From positions 62,001 through 126,000 of the forward strand of contig NZ_JAHKPH010000008.1 in NCBI RefSeq assembly GCF_018860385.1: DNA of 64,000 nucleotides, written 5' to 3'. Origin of the DNA: Reinekea forsetii (GTDB taxonomy: Bacteria > Pseudomonadota > Gammaproteobacteria > Pseudomonadales > Natronospirillaceae). The position numbers and the translations under genes are program-made. Position 1 is the stretch's first letter. Each line of letters begins with the position of its first letter. Below the pieces are notes generated by a model. That model did not search any database. It was given only the letters and a program-made list of their open reading frames with translations, and was not told where the DNA came from. Positions 18,760-26,964 of this stretch are shown here, piece after piece.

Positions 18760-18777
18760 TTGTCATAAATATTTCAT
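18760..18777 (+). promoter_or_regulatory. Candidate Pho box before the 5'-nucleotidase gene
   Basis: TTGTCAT, AAAT, ATTTCAT: the 7+4+7 layout of a PhoB-binding site. The first half matches CTGTCAT at 6 of 7, the second at 5 of 7. It ends 91 bases before the start codon. Short hairpins (18796-18817 and 18823-18837) follow in the leader. Confidence 0.42.
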
Positions 18778-18868
18778 AGAATCAGTTGAAATTCACTACC
18801 TAGGCGCAGTAAGGTAGCGGAGCGATCTGACCAATCGGACAAAAACAATACCTCATTGGGAGATGAAG

Positions 18869-20461
18869 ATGAAAAAATGGACTCTAGCCAACACATCGGT
18901 AGGGCTTTTAGCCGTCAGTGTTCTACTGGCCGGTTGTGCCACTGGACCAACCTACGAGCAAGATAAAGAATACAAGCTGACTATATTGCACACGAACGAC
19001 CATCATGGTCGCTTTTGGCAAAGCAGCCGTGGCGAATACGGCATGGCTGCACGAAAAACCCTCATAGACAACATCCGAATGGAAGTTGAAAGTGAAGGTG
19101 GTGCCGTTATGCTGCTATCTGGTGGCGATATTAACACGGGTGTTCCTGAGTCAGACTTGCAAGATGCCGAGCCTGATTTCAAAGGCATGAACATGCTGGA
19201 ATATGATGCAATGGCGCTCGGGAATCATGAATTCGACAACCCAAGAGAAGTCTTGCTACAGCAAGCAGAGTGGGCTGGATTCCCATTCTTATCGGCTAAC
19301 ATTTATAAGGGAAACAGTACTTTATTCCCTGCTTATGAAATGTTTGAAGTTCAGGGCAACCGAGTGGCGGTCGTTGGTTTTACCACGGCAGATACCGTAA
19401 AAATTGGTAACCCAGAATACATGAGTGACTTAACGTTTAAAACGCCGGTTGAAGTCGCTGAGAAGTTAATTCCGAAGCTTAACAAAAAGGCCGATCTCGT
19501 TGTCGCTGTTACTCACATGGGCCACTATGCCGATGGTAAATCTGGCGGAAATTCACCAGGCGATGTAACGCTTGCACGTTCTGTTTCTGGAATTGATGTC
19601 ATTGTAGGGGGCCACAGCCAAAATCCATTATTTGAGCCAGATGTTCAAAACGGAACTCTGATCTTACAAGCCCACGAGTGGGGCAAATATGTTGGACGTT
19701 TAGACTTGACTGTCAAAAACGGTGAGATTACCGATTATGACTACCGTCTTATTCCTGTAAATTTAAAAGATCGTGTTAAAGACGCTGAAGGCAATAGCAC
19801 CTATGTGTTGAAAGAAGCTGAGATTGCACAAGATCTTGAAATGTTGGCGATGCTGTCTCCTTACCAAAAAATTGGTGCTGAGAAACTAAACGTTGTGATT
19901 GGCAGCTCAAACGGTGACTTTATTGGTGACCGAGCCGTTGTTCGTAACCAACCAACTAACCTTGGCGTGTTAGTAGCGCGTGCTCAGAAAGAAAAAGCTA
20001 AGGCCGATTTAGCTGTTATGAACTCTGGTGGTATTCGTGCTGACTTAGAAGGCGGTGAAATCACTTATAAAGACGTGTTAACGGTACAGCCGTTTGGCAA
20101 TATTTTGTCTTATGTAGATTTAACCGGTGCTGAGTTGTTGGATTACTTAGCCGTTGCTATGAGTAAAGAAGCCGGCAGTGGTGCTTTTGCGCAATTTGAT
20201 GGCGTAGAAATTATGTCAACGGACGGCGTGATCAACGCGGCTTATATTGATGATCGCCCAATTGATATGGATAAAATGTATCGCCTGGCGATAAACTCCT
20301 ACATGGCTTCAGGTGGCGATGGTTATCCTAAAATGAGTGATCACCCTAATTACGTAAATACAGGTTTTGTAGATGCGGACGTTATGGTTGAATTCATTGA
20401 GAACAATAGCCCGCTTGATATTGCAGATTTTGATCCTGGCTACACGATCGATCGCATGTAA
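18869..20461 (+). CDS. 5'-nucleotidase / UDP-sugar hydrolase lipoprotein (UshA-like)
   Basis: A 530-residue exported lipoprotein with lipobox LLAGC (Cys23). The N-terminal metallophosphatase domain shows LHTNDHHGRFW, GGDINTG, GNHEFD and GGHSQNP, which bind the dinuclear metal site. The C-terminal nucleotide-binding domain has AVMNSGGIRADLEGG and TVQPFGN. Such enzymes strip phosphate from extracellular nucleotides and UDP-sugars so that nucleosides and phosphate can be taken up. The ATG at 18869 is preferred to one two codons earlier because GGGAG (18858-18862) then has 6-base spacing. A Pho-box-like site upstream fits a phosphate-scavenging role. A strong terminator follows. Confidence 0.93.
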   Translation: MKKWTLANTSVGLLAVSVLLAGCATGPTYEQDKEYKLTILHTNDHHGRFWQSSRGEYGMAARKTLIDNIRMEVESEGGAVMLLSGGDINTGVPESDLQDAEPDFKGMNMLEYDAMALGNHEFDNPREVLLQQAEWAGFPFLSANIYKGNSTLFPAYEMFEVQGNRVAVVGFTTADTVKIGNPEYMSDLTFKTPVEVAEKLIPKLNKKADLVVAVTHMGHYADGKSGGNSPGDVTLARSVSGIDVIVGGHSQNPLFEPDVQNGTLILQAHEWGKYVGRLDLTVKNGEITDYDYRLIPVNLKDRVKDAEGNSTYVLKEAEIAQDLEMLAMLSPYQKIGAEKLNVVIGSSNGDFIGDRAVVRNQPTNLGVLVARAQKEKAKADLAVMNSGGIRADLEGGEITYKDVLTVQPFGNILSYVDLTGAELLDYLAVAMSKEAGSGAFAQFDGVEIMSTDGVINAAYIDDRPIDMDKMYRLAINSYMASGGDGYPKMSDHPNYVNTGFVDADVMVEFIENNSPLDIADFDPGYTIDRM

Positions 20462-20478
20462 GATAACTTAATAATATA

Positions 20479-20505
20479 AAAGCCAAGCTCTGCTTGGCTT
20501 TTTTT
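20479..20505 (+). terminator. Intrinsic terminator of the nucleotidase gene
   Basis: AGCCAAGC (20481-20488) pairs with GCTTGGCT (20492-20499) around a TCT loop and runs into a T tract to 20505. Confidence 0.9.
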
Positions 20506-20602
20506 ATACCTTTAAAAAATAACAGATCGTTCTGGAAGTCAGCTTAAACCGGGCGTAATATGGAACCTCGGTGCTTATGTTTAAACTTGAATCGAGGACA
20601 GT

Positions 20603-20962
20603 ATGGCCAGACCGACACATGATGAAATGATAGCAAAACTTACCTTTACCGAATGTTACCCGCATTATGTGACTAAGGTTGAAAAAAAAGGCCGCTCCAT
20701 TGAAGAACTTCATCAAGTTATAAGTTGGTTAACGGGTTTTGATGAGCCACAGTTGCAGGAGTTTATTAATAATGAAACAAGCTTTAACGACTTTTTTAAC
20801 CTAGCCACACTGCACCCCAACGCACATTTAATAAAAGGCGTAATATGTGGTTATCGCGTAGAAGAAATTGAAAACCCGCTGTCTCAACGAGTGCGTTATT
20901 TGGATAAGTTAGTCGATGAACTTGCAAAAGGAAAAAAGCTCGAGAAAATTTTAAGAGCCTAA
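20603..20962 (+). CDS. DUF2200 family protein
   Basis: A 119-residue cytoplasmic protein beginning MARPTHDEMIAKLTF, with KGRSIEELHQVISWLTGFD, NPLSQRVRYLDKLVDELAKG and a short basic end. This is the DUF2200 pattern, in which a helical core of about 110 residues makes up the whole protein; function is unknown. A GAGGACAG ribosome site lies just before the ATG. It is transcribed alone, between the nucleotidase terminator and a convergent small membrane-protein gene that it overlaps by 12 bases. Confidence 0.82.
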   Translation: MARPTHDEMIAKLTFTECYPHYVTKVEKKGRSIEELHQVISWLTGFDEPQLQEFINNETSFNDFFNLATLHPNAHLIKGVICGYRVEEIENPLSQRVRYLDKLVDELAKGKKLEKILRA

Positions 20963-21283
20963 TGCCTTTGTTTTAAGATAGCGAAAGCGAAAGACCAACC
21001 ATATGGCGAATACTGGATTTCCAAGCGTTGGAAGCGTCAGTGTAATGAGTACTTTCACCCAAATATTAGCCTCAAATAACCAAATCAAACACAGCCCAAG
21101 AAAAAAACCAGCGTAAAGATCAATGAGTGAAATAACTCCCCATTCCATACTCATCAGTTCCTGCCCTTGAGCGCTAAAAGTTGACCATGGAGAGGTTCCA
21201 ATCAATAAAAAGCTGAGCCAAAGCGATAAGGCCAGCCCTACCCATAAGCAAATTTTAGCCATCAATGTCATTTTAATTCTCAT
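20951..21283 (-). CDS. Small membrane protein, DUF1475-like
   Basis: A 110-residue inner-membrane protein with three hydrophobic helices (about 8-27, 46-68, 72-92). The segment SLIDLYAGFFLGLCLIWLFE followed by a PTLGN-containing helix resembles bacterial DUF1475 proteins. No function is known. It lies behind ectR on the same strand (127 bases apart), and two EctR-box-like palindromes (21284-21301 and 21381-21398) sit in that gap, so it may be controlled with ectoine synthesis. Other in-frame ATG codons at 21271 and 21262 are possible starts; no strong ribosome site decides between them. Confidence 0.72.
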   Translation of the reverse strand: MRIKMTLMAKICLWVGLALSLWLSFLLIGTSPWSTFSAQGQELMSMEWGVISLIDLYAGFFLGLCLIWLFEANIWVKVLITLTLPTLGNPVFAIWLVFRFRYLKTKALGS

Positions 21284-21301
21284 CTATAGGTGTACTGATA
21301 G
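21284..21301. promoter_or_regulatory. EctR-box-like palindrome C at the start of the small membrane gene
   Basis: CTATAGGT-GT-ACTGATAG has 8-base half-sites around a central GT. It shares the GGT/AGT-GT-ACT core and flanking ATAG symmetry with the site before ectA. It abuts the start codon at 21283. This is the weakest of the three copies. Confidence 0.35.
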
Positions 21302-21380
21302 CATTTACTTACGCGAATTTTGGCAAATTGGATGACTCGCATTAAACAATTATCCAGATTGTCTTTATGATCGAAGTTTA

Positions 21381-21398
21381 TTGTTAGTGTACTAATTA
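21381..21398. promoter_or_regulatory. EctR-box-like palindrome B between ectR and the small membrane gene
   Basis: TTGTTAGT-GT-ACTAATTA contains the perfect core TTAGT-GT-ACTAA. It shares eleven consecutive bases (TTAGTGTACTA) with the site upstream of ectA. It lies 12 bases beyond the ectR stop codon and about 98 bases before the small membrane gene. Confidence 0.5.
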
Positions 21399-21410
21399 TA
21401 GTGTCATTTT

Positions 21411-21956
21411 TTAATTTGTAGGTTTCTCAATGGCAGGGTGGTGCCTGTCTAGTAATCCTACATCGAGAACCGGTGATGCATCGATGTGCTGCGCATTCAT
21501 CATTTGGGCGACGCGCTGCAAGGAGGCAATAATCATTGTTTGTTCCCAATCTTCTAAATCCGAAAACTGTTTTGCAAATGAATCTTGCAGGGGTGTTGGG
21601 GCGTCTTTAAGAACTTCGATGCCTTGCTCTGACAAGTGCGCGTGTACTTTTCGTTTATCCGTTGTTGAGCGTTCTCGATAGACCAAGGATCGTTTTTCGA
21701 GTCGATCGATAATCGTTGTGACCGTGGCCTGGCTTAAATTCATGTTGTTTGCAATCTCGCCAATGGTCACGTTGCCGAGAGTGCGAATGGTTTGCAAAAG
21801 CAAAATTTGCGGTGCGGTGAGCCCTGTAGTTTTGGCTAGATGTTTCGAGTGTAAATCAGTCGCTCGAATAACGCGTCTTAAGGCAACCAGCACTTCATCT
21901 ATCTTTTTCACGTCCAATTCTTCCAGATCATAGGGTGTATAGGAAAAATTATACAT
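21411..21956 (-). CDS. ectR: MarR-type regulator of ectoine synthesis (EctR)
   Basis: A 181-residue winged-helix protein of the MarR family. The reading head is APQILLLQTIRTLGNVTIGE followed by the recognition helix NMNLSQATVTTIIDRLEKR and the wing LVYRERSTTDKRKVHAHLSE. It is divergent from ectA, 232 bases apart, the position of EctR1 in halophilic methylotrophs, where it represses ectABC-ask. The shared intergenic region holds a near-exact EctR-type operator, which supports the name. The ATG at 21956 has GGAG at 8-base spacing. The long N-terminal extension (about 35 residues before the MarR fold) is also seen in EctR proteins. Autoregulation is likely from site position. Confidence 0.87.
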   Translation of the reverse strand: MYNFSYTPYDLEELDVKKIDEVLVALRRVIRATDLHSKHLAKTTGLTAPQILLLQTIRTLGNVTIGEIANNMNLSQATVTTIIDRLEKRSLVYRERSTTDKRKVHAHLSEQGIEVLKDAPTPLQDSFAKQFSDLEDWEQTMIIASLQRVAQMMNAQHIDASPVLDVGLLDRHHPAIEKPTN

Positions 21957-22066
21957 TCAGTCGCTCCAAATAGCCTTAATTCAATAAAGCCAGTCCTAAT
22001 AAATTTCTGTGAATCACTTCTAATTCTAATGAAAAAAGCTCTAAAAATGGGTCTTTATAAATTATT

Positions 22067-22084
22067 TATTTAGTGTACTATACA
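22067..22084. promoter_or_regulatory. EctR operator (site A) in the ectR-ectA promoter region
   Basis: TATTTAGT-GT-ACTATACA. The EctR1 site I recall from Methylomicrobium is TATTTAGT-GT-ACTATATA, a match at 17 of 18 positions. It lies 104 bases before the ectA ATG and 110 bases before the ectR ATG, within AT-rich DNA that could contain -10 elements for either gene. The rest of the 232-base intergenic region shows no other gene. Confidence 0.8.
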
Positions 22085-22188
22085 TAAAAATTAAATGAGA
22101 GTCCTAAATAAGCGTGTTTAAAAGAATTGTAGGGTATTTATCTTTTAAATATGATTAGAGGGCTAAATATTCGTACAGAGAATTAAAT

Positions 22189-22680
22189 ATGTCTAAAGAA
22201 ATTGAGTTGAAAGCACCTGAAAGCCGTGATGGTAATGCTGTGCACCAGCTTATCGCTCGCTGCAAGCCATTGGATGAAAACTCGGTGTATTGCAATTTAC
22301 TTCAATGTGATCATTTTGCGAGCACTTCAGTTGTCGCGAAAAGGGATGAGGCTGTGGTTGGTTTTGTTAGTGGGTATCGAATCCCAAGCCGAATGAATAC
22401 CTTATTTGTATGGCAAGTAGCGGTAGACAGTGGCGAACGAGGCACTGGATTAGCCTCAAAGATGTTAGGCCATCTACTTGAGCGAGGTTCAATGAATGGT
22501 GTGTCAATGTTAGAGACCACGATCACTAAAGATAACGATGCCTCTTGGGCGCTGTTCAATCGGTTAGCAAAACGTATGGATGCTCCGCTTGAAAAGTCCC
22601 CTCATTATGAGGCCGATGCGCATTTCAATGGCGCACATGACACAGAATGGTTGGTTCGTATTGGACCATTTAACAGTTAA
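22189..22680 (+). CDS. ectA: L-2,4-diaminobutyrate N-gamma-acetyltransferase
   Basis: Acetylates L-2,4-diaminobutyrate with acetyl-CoA, the second step of ectoine synthesis. The 163-residue GNAT-fold enzyme shows VWQVAVDSGERGTGLASKML, the acetyl-CoA pyrophosphate-binding motif (RGTGLA) and TTITKDNDASWALFNRLA, both typical of EctA. It is the first gene of the ectABC-ask operon and stands behind the EctR operator. A short 21-base gap separates it from ectB. Together the operon makes the compatible solute ectoine, which balances external salt. Confidence 0.97.
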   Translation: MSKEIELKAPESRDGNAVHQLIARCKPLDENSVYCNLLQCDHFASTSVVAKRDEAVVGFVSGYRIPSRMNTLFVWQVAVDSGERGTGLASKMLGHLLERGSMNGVSMLETTITKDNDASWALFNRLAKRMDAPLEKSPHYEADAHFNGAHDTEWLVRIGPFNS

Positions 22681-22701
22681 ATTATTTAGTTGGAGATTAC
22701 G

Positions 22702-24027
22702 ATGAAAGTTTTTGAAAATTTTGAGTCAGAAGTACAGTCTTATGCTCGTTCATTCCCTGTTGTTTTTCATAAAGCGCAAGGCGAGAACTTATTTGGTGAA
22801 GACGGTAAAGAATATTTAGACTTCTTAGCTGGTGCAGGCACCTTGAATTATGGCCATAACAATAAACACATCAAGGGCGCATTGGTCGATTATATCGCCG
22901 AAGATGGTGTAACTCATGGCTTAGATATGCACACCAAAGCAAAAGGCGAGTTCTTGCAGGCGTTTAATGACATTATTTTAGCGCCGCGAGATTTAAATTA
23001 TGTCATGCAGTTTACAGGACCAACAGGTACCAATGCCGTTGAAGCGGCGCTAAAACTGGCGCGAAATGTGACTGGGCGCGAAAATATTATTTCTTTCACC
23101 AATGGGTTTCACGGCGTAAGCATGGGTGCGCTCGCTGCCACCGGTAACTCTCATCATCGTGGCGCTGCTGGTACCAGTCTTTCTGGTGTAAGCCGAATGC
23201 CTTTTGATGGTTACCTTGGTGATGATGTAGATACGAACGCTTACCTAGATAAGGTGCTCAGTGACTCAAGCAGCGGAATTGATAAGCCAGCGGCCGTTAT
23301 TGTCGAAACGGTTCAGGGTGAAGGTGGTGTGAACGCTGCCAGCGTAGAGTGGTTGCAAGGCTTGCAGGCCGTTTGTAATAAGCATGATGTGCTGATGATC
23401 GTTGATGATATTCAAGCAGGCTGTGGTCGTACCGGAACCTTTTTCAGTTTTGAAGAAGCAGGCATTAAGCCAGATATCGTCACTTTATCTAAATCATTGA
23501 GTGGGTATGGTTTGCCTTTTGCGGTTGTGCTCATGAAGCCAGAGTTAGACCAATGGAAGCCAGGCGAACATAACGGAACATTCCGAGGTAATAACCTAGC
23601 GTTTGTGACAGCGACAGCCACCTTAGAACATTACTGGCGTACCGATGCCTTTGCAAAAGATATTCAAAATAAAGGCAAATATGTAAACAAGCGTTTAACG
23701 GCTATGGTGGAGAAATATAGCGAAGGAAAGTTTGATGCTCGTGGTCGCGGTATGTTCCAAGGTATCAACTGCATTGACGGAGAAATAGCGTCAAAAATCA
23801 CGAAAGAAGCGTTTAAAAATGGAATGATCATTGAAACCAGTGGTGCAGATGATCAAGTCGTGAAAGTGTTTTGCCCATTGACGATCAGCGAAGGCAATTT
23901 AAAGCGTGGCATGGATATTCTTGAGAAGGCAGTAGAGCGTGTTTGTTTGCAAGAAGACGTGATACCTAATGAATCTGACTACTTTGATAACGTGCAAGTA
24001 GACGACGACGTGAAGTGGGTTGGTTAA
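22702..24027 (+). CDS. ectB: Diaminobutyrate--2-oxoglutarate aminotransferase
   Basis: Class III pyridoxal-phosphate aminotransferase of 441 residues that converts aspartate semialdehyde and glutamate to L-2,4-diaminobutyrate, the committed step of ectoine synthesis. It has [18 protein letters not shown], the Asp-containing [19 protein letters not shown], and the PLP-binding Lys in [12 protein letters not shown]. The ATG at 22702 has TGGAG at 6-base spacing and is preferred to a TTG four codons upstream. The length matches EctB (about 420-440), with an acidic C-terminal tail. Confidence 0.98.
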   Translation: MKVFENFESEVQSYARSFPVVFHKAQGENLFGEDGKEYLDFLAGAGTLNYGHNNKHIKGALVDYIAEDGVTHGLDMHTKAKGEFLQAFNDIILAPRDLNYVMQFTGPTGTNAVEAALKLARNVTGRENIISFTNGFHGVSMGALAATGNSHHRGAAGTSLSGVSRMPFDGYLGDDVDTNAYLDKVLSDSSSGIDKPAAVIVETVQGEGGVNAASVEWLQGLQAVCNKHDVLMIVDDIQAGCGRTGTFFSFEEAGIKPDIVTLSKSLSGYGLPFAVVLMKPELDQWKPGEHNGTFRGNNLAFVTATATLEHYWRTDAFAKDIQNKGKYVNKRLTAMVEKYSEGKFDARGRGMFQGINCIDGEIASKITKEAFKNGMIIETSGADDQVVKVFCPLTISEGNLKRGMDILEKAVERVCLQEDVIPNESDYFDNVQVDDDVKWVG

Positions 24028-24093
24028 GTCCTATTTGTGTCAGATTTTAGTCCAAAATTATCTTTATAAGTTGATGAATTTAAGAGGTAGAAC

Positions 24094-24495
24094 ATGATTT
24101 TTAGAACGTTAGAAAGTGCCGAAAAAGAAGGGCGTAAAATTGTATCCCCCGATGGAAACTGGGACAGCACTCGTATGTTGTTGAAAGATGACAACATGGG
24201 ATTTTCATTCCACATTACCACCATTTATAAGGGTGCTGACTTTCAAATGCATTATCAAAATCACTTGGAGTCGGTTTATTGTGTCAGTGGCCGAGGTGAA
24301 GTGGAGACGCTCGCCGATGGTAAAAAATACAGCATTGAGCCAGGCAGTTTATACATTTTAGATAAGCACGATAAACACGTTTTGAGAGCATTTGAAGAAA
24401 TGAAGATGGCTTGCGTGTTCAACCCGCCATTAAATGGTAAAGAGGTGCATAATAAAGAAGGTGCCTATGAGCTAGAGGCCGATACGATTGATTAA
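24094..24495 (+). CDS. ectC: L-ectoine synthase
   Basis: A 133-residue cupin enzyme that closes N-gamma-acetyl-diaminobutyrate to ectoine. Recognisable blocks are [20 protein letters not shown], the metal-binding cupin stretch [16 protein letters not shown], and [16 protein letters not shown]. The Fe-ligand residues Glu, Tyr and His of the family are present. No ectD (ectoine hydroxylase) follows, so the end product appears to be ectoine and not hydroxyectoine, at least from this locus. A perfect hairpin separates it from the aspartokinase gene. Confidence 0.98.
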   Translation: MIFRTLESAEKEGRKIVSPDGNWDSTRMLLKDDNMGFSFHITTIYKGADFQMHYQNHLESVYCVSGRGEVETLADGKKYSIEPGSLYILDKHDKHVLRAFEEMKMACVFNPPLNGKEVHNKEGAYELEADTID

Positions 24496-24515
24496 TGGAG
24501 GCTGAAATCAAGCAA

Positions 24516-24541
24516 CTCGCTATAAATTAGTTTATAGCGAG
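24516..24541. repeat. Perfect 11-bp hairpin between ectC and ask
   Basis: CTCGCTATAAA (24516-24526) and TTTATAGCGAG (24531-24541) with a TTAG loop. There is no T run, so it is not an ordinary terminator. It may be an mRNA-stabilising or processing element that sets the ratio of ectABC to ask expression. Confidence 0.6.
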
Positions 24542-24576
24542 CCATTACATTAATTTGAATAGAGAACGGGATTAGC

Positions 24577-26016
24577 ATGCATACCATAGAAAAAATTGGT
24601 GGAACGTCGATGAACGACTATGAGTCGGTTCGCGATAACATTATTTTTAAACCCAGTCAGCCAGGAAATTTTTACAATCGAGTATTTGTTGTATCGGCCT
24701 ACGGCGGCATAACAGACCGGCTTTTAGAGCATAAAAAAAGCGCGCAGCCCGGAGTTTTTAAATTGTTTTCCAGTGCAATGGAAGATGACAGTTGGTTAAA
24801 GGCACTGAGTGAATTACGCAGTCAAATGCATCAAATAAACAGCGAATTATTTGCTGAAGATGATCCTCAGTTAAGTATTGCCAATGAGTTTGTGAATGAA
24901 CGAATTGTCGATGCTCAAAAGTGTTTGCTAGACTTGCAAAGCCTTTGTCGTCACGGCCATTTCGCATTAGAGGCACACTTGCACACAGTACGAGAAATGT
25001 TAGCCAGTATTGGAGAAGCGCACAGTGCGTGGAATATGGCAACCTTATTGCGCCGCGATGGGATCAATGCCCGCTTTGTTGATTTAACGGGATGGCGCAC
25101 TCAAACCCATCTGACGCTCGATGAGCGAATTTCACAAGCATTCAGTGAACTCGATTTAAGCAAGGAAATGCCGATCGTAACCGGTTATGCGCATACGGAT
25201 GATGGATTAATGTCGACATTCGATCGTGGTTACAGCGAGATGACCTTCAGTCGCTTGGCCGTTCTCACGGAAGCCAATGAAGCCGTGATTCACAAGGAGT
25301 TTCATCTCTCCAGTGCCGACCCGCGATTAGTTGGAGAAGAAAACGCAGTCCCAATTGGCCGGACAAACTACGATGTTGCGGATCAACTGGCAAACTTAGG
25401 TATGGAGGCAATTCACCCGAAAGCTGCAAAAGGCCTGCGTCAAAGTGATATCGCATTGCGAGTAATGAATACCTTTGAGCCAGAACATAAAGGCACGCTC
25501 ATTACTGGAGATTATGTCAGTGAGTCGCCATGCGTAGAAATTATAGCAGGCAAAAAGGGTGTATATGCCATTGAGCTTTTTGACCAAGATATGGCTGGGT
25601 TGTTTCATATATATGATCCAAAAATTGTATCTGTGATTAAAGAGTTTAAAGCTCAAATCGTGTCTAAAGATATTAATGCTAATACGGTCACGCATTATTT
25701 ATCGACTAATTTAAAAACCATTAAACGCATTCGTAAGAAGTTGGAATCGCTATTTCCACAAGCGGAGCTTGACCAACGCAAAGTCGCGATTGTTTCGGCC
25801 ATTGGCAGTGACCTAGCCATCAAAGGTTTATTAGCGAAAACTTCTAAAGCAATTGCTGATGCCGATGTGGGTGTATTAGCCATACATCAATGCATGCGCC
25901 AGGTTGATATCCAGTTTATTGTTGAAGAAGAAGATTACGAAAAGACAATAAAAGCGCTACACTCTGCTTTAGTTGAAATTTATGATCACGGAAGGGCAAT
26001 ATGTTTAGCATCATGA
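24577..26016 (+). CDS. ask: Aspartate kinase of the ectoine pathway (Ask_Ect)
   Basis: Phosphorylates aspartate to feed aspartate semialdehyde into ectoine synthesis. The 479-residue protein starts HTIEKIGGTSM, the variant of KFGGTS typical of the ectoine-linked aspartokinase subgroup, with SAYGGITDRLLEHK and a central VTGYAHTDDGLMSTFDRGYS. The C-terminal third holds two ACT-type regulatory units (VAIVSAIGSDLAIKGLLAK is recognisable). These enzymes are thought to escape feedback inhibition by lysine and threonine, which suits stress-induced ectoine production. The last 16 bases overlap the next gene, which is therefore probably co-translated. Confidence 0.95.
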   Translation: MHTIEKIGGTSMNDYESVRDNIIFKPSQPGNFYNRVFVVSAYGGITDRLLEHKKSAQPGVFKLFSSAMEDDSWLKALSELRSQMHQINSELFAEDDPQLSIANEFVNERIVDAQKCLLDLQSLCRHGHFALEAHLHTVREMLASIGEAHSAWNMATLLRRDGINARFVDLTGWRTQTHLTLDERISQAFSELDLSKEMPIVTGYAHTDDGLMSTFDRGYSEMTFSRLAVLTEANEAVIHKEFHLSSADPRLVGEENAVPIGRTNYDVADQLANLGMEAIHPKAAKGLRQSDIALRVMNTFEPEHKGTLITGDYVSESPCVEIIAGKKGVYAIELFDQDMAGLFHIYDPKIVSVIKEFKAQIVSKDINANTVTHYLSTNLKTIKRIRKKLESLFPQAELDQRKVAIVSAIGSDLAIKGLLAKTSKAIADADVGVLAIHQCMRQVDIQFIVEEEDYEKTIKALHSALVEIYDHGRAICLAS

Positions 26017-26927
26017 CTAGAGTTGGCGTAGCTTTATTAGTAATACTGTCTGCTTTTGCCAACGCAGAGACGGGTGTCACAGAATCAAGCGAAGCCAATA
26101 CTGGAAATGATAAGCTTCCCGCAAATACAGAGCAGGTGATCAATTCGCTCGATGAGCCGCTGTATAAGCCGTTCATCGAGCGTTATATTTTGGATGAGCT
26201 CAAGCAATTGAGATCAGAAATGGCGGCCCAGAAGCATGAATTGATGCAGCAAGTGATTGACCGAGAGCATCGCTCGGTCGATCGAGGTGTTGCTTATGCA
26301 ACGGATACTATTACCTATTTCTTCTACCTGATTGCTGCTGCGAGTTCGATCCTAGTTATTGTTGGCTGGACGTCAATTCGCGAGATTAAAGAGCGCGTAC
26401 ATAGTTACGCTAACGATGAAATTACAAAGTTGGTCTCTGAATATGAGAGCCGATTGGAAAAAATTGAGCGTCAAATTTTAGTTAAAACTCAAGATATCGA
26501 AGAGAACACTAAAGAGATTGAGGTTACTCGTGAGGTGCAATCGCTGTGGATGCGATCTCAACAAGAGTTTAATGCCTCTAGTAAGATCCGAATATACGAC
26601 CAAATTATTGCGATTAATCCAGAAGATGTAGAAGCCTATACCTATAAGGCCGATGCAGTGTTAGAAATGCAAGAACCTCAGTGGGCTATTAACCTATGTC
26701 AGCAAGCATTAGAGAAAGATCCTAACAATGCCCATGCTTTTTTCCAGCTCGCCTGTGCGCATGCCGCACTGGATAATTTAGAAGAGTCATTGCGTTATAC
26801 GTGTGAGGCTTACAATTGTGACGATAATTACCGAGAAGAGATTCTAAAAGAAGAGTTGTTAGCGCCAATTAGAAATATGGCGGAGTTTAAAATTAAGTTT
26901 TCTATTGAAGATGACACCGCTGAATAA
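26001..26927 (+). CDS. TPR-containing membrane protein coupled to ask
   Basis: A 308-residue protein with a signal-like N-terminus (MFSIMTRVGVALLVILSAFA), a periplasmic or flexible stretch to about 100, one transmembrane helix at 103-123, and a charged coiled coil at about 127-185. Two to three tetratricopeptide units (about 193-275) then follow in the cytoplasm (INPEDVEAYTYKADAVLEMQ and KDPNNAHAFFQLACAHAALD). The start lies inside ask behind GGAAGGG, and a terminator follows, so it is the last gene of the ectoine transcript. I know of no described role. A scaffold or membrane sensor in the osmotic response is an inference from the linkage alone. Confidence 0.82.
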   Translation: MFSIMTRVGVALLVILSAFANAETGVTESSEANTGNDKLPANTEQVINSLDEPLYKPFIERYILDELKQLRSEMAAQKHELMQQVIDREHRSVDRGVAYATDTITYFFYLIAAASSILVIVGWTSIREIKERVHSYANDEITKLVSEYESRLEKIERQILVKTQDIEENTKEIEVTREVQSLWMRSQQEFNASSKIRIYDQIIAINPEDVEAYTYKADAVLEMQEPQWAINLCQQALEKDPNNAHAFFQLACAHAALDNLEESLRYTCEAYNCDDNYREEILKEELLAPIRNMAEFKIKFSIEDDTAE

Positions 26928-26933
26928 ATACTA

Positions 26934-26963
26934 GGCGAGCTTAAAGTAGCTCGCCCATTTTTT
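26934..26963 (+). terminator. Intrinsic terminator of the ectoine operon
   Basis: GGCGAGCT (26934-26941) pairs with AGCTCGCC (26948-26955) around a 6-base loop, followed by CA and six T (26958-26963). Confidence 0.88.
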
Positions 26964-26964
26964 G

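Noticed and set aside
24516-24541. Terminator between ectC and ask
   Set aside because: The hairpin is perfect but lacks a T tract, and ask is expected to be on the same transcript as ectABC.
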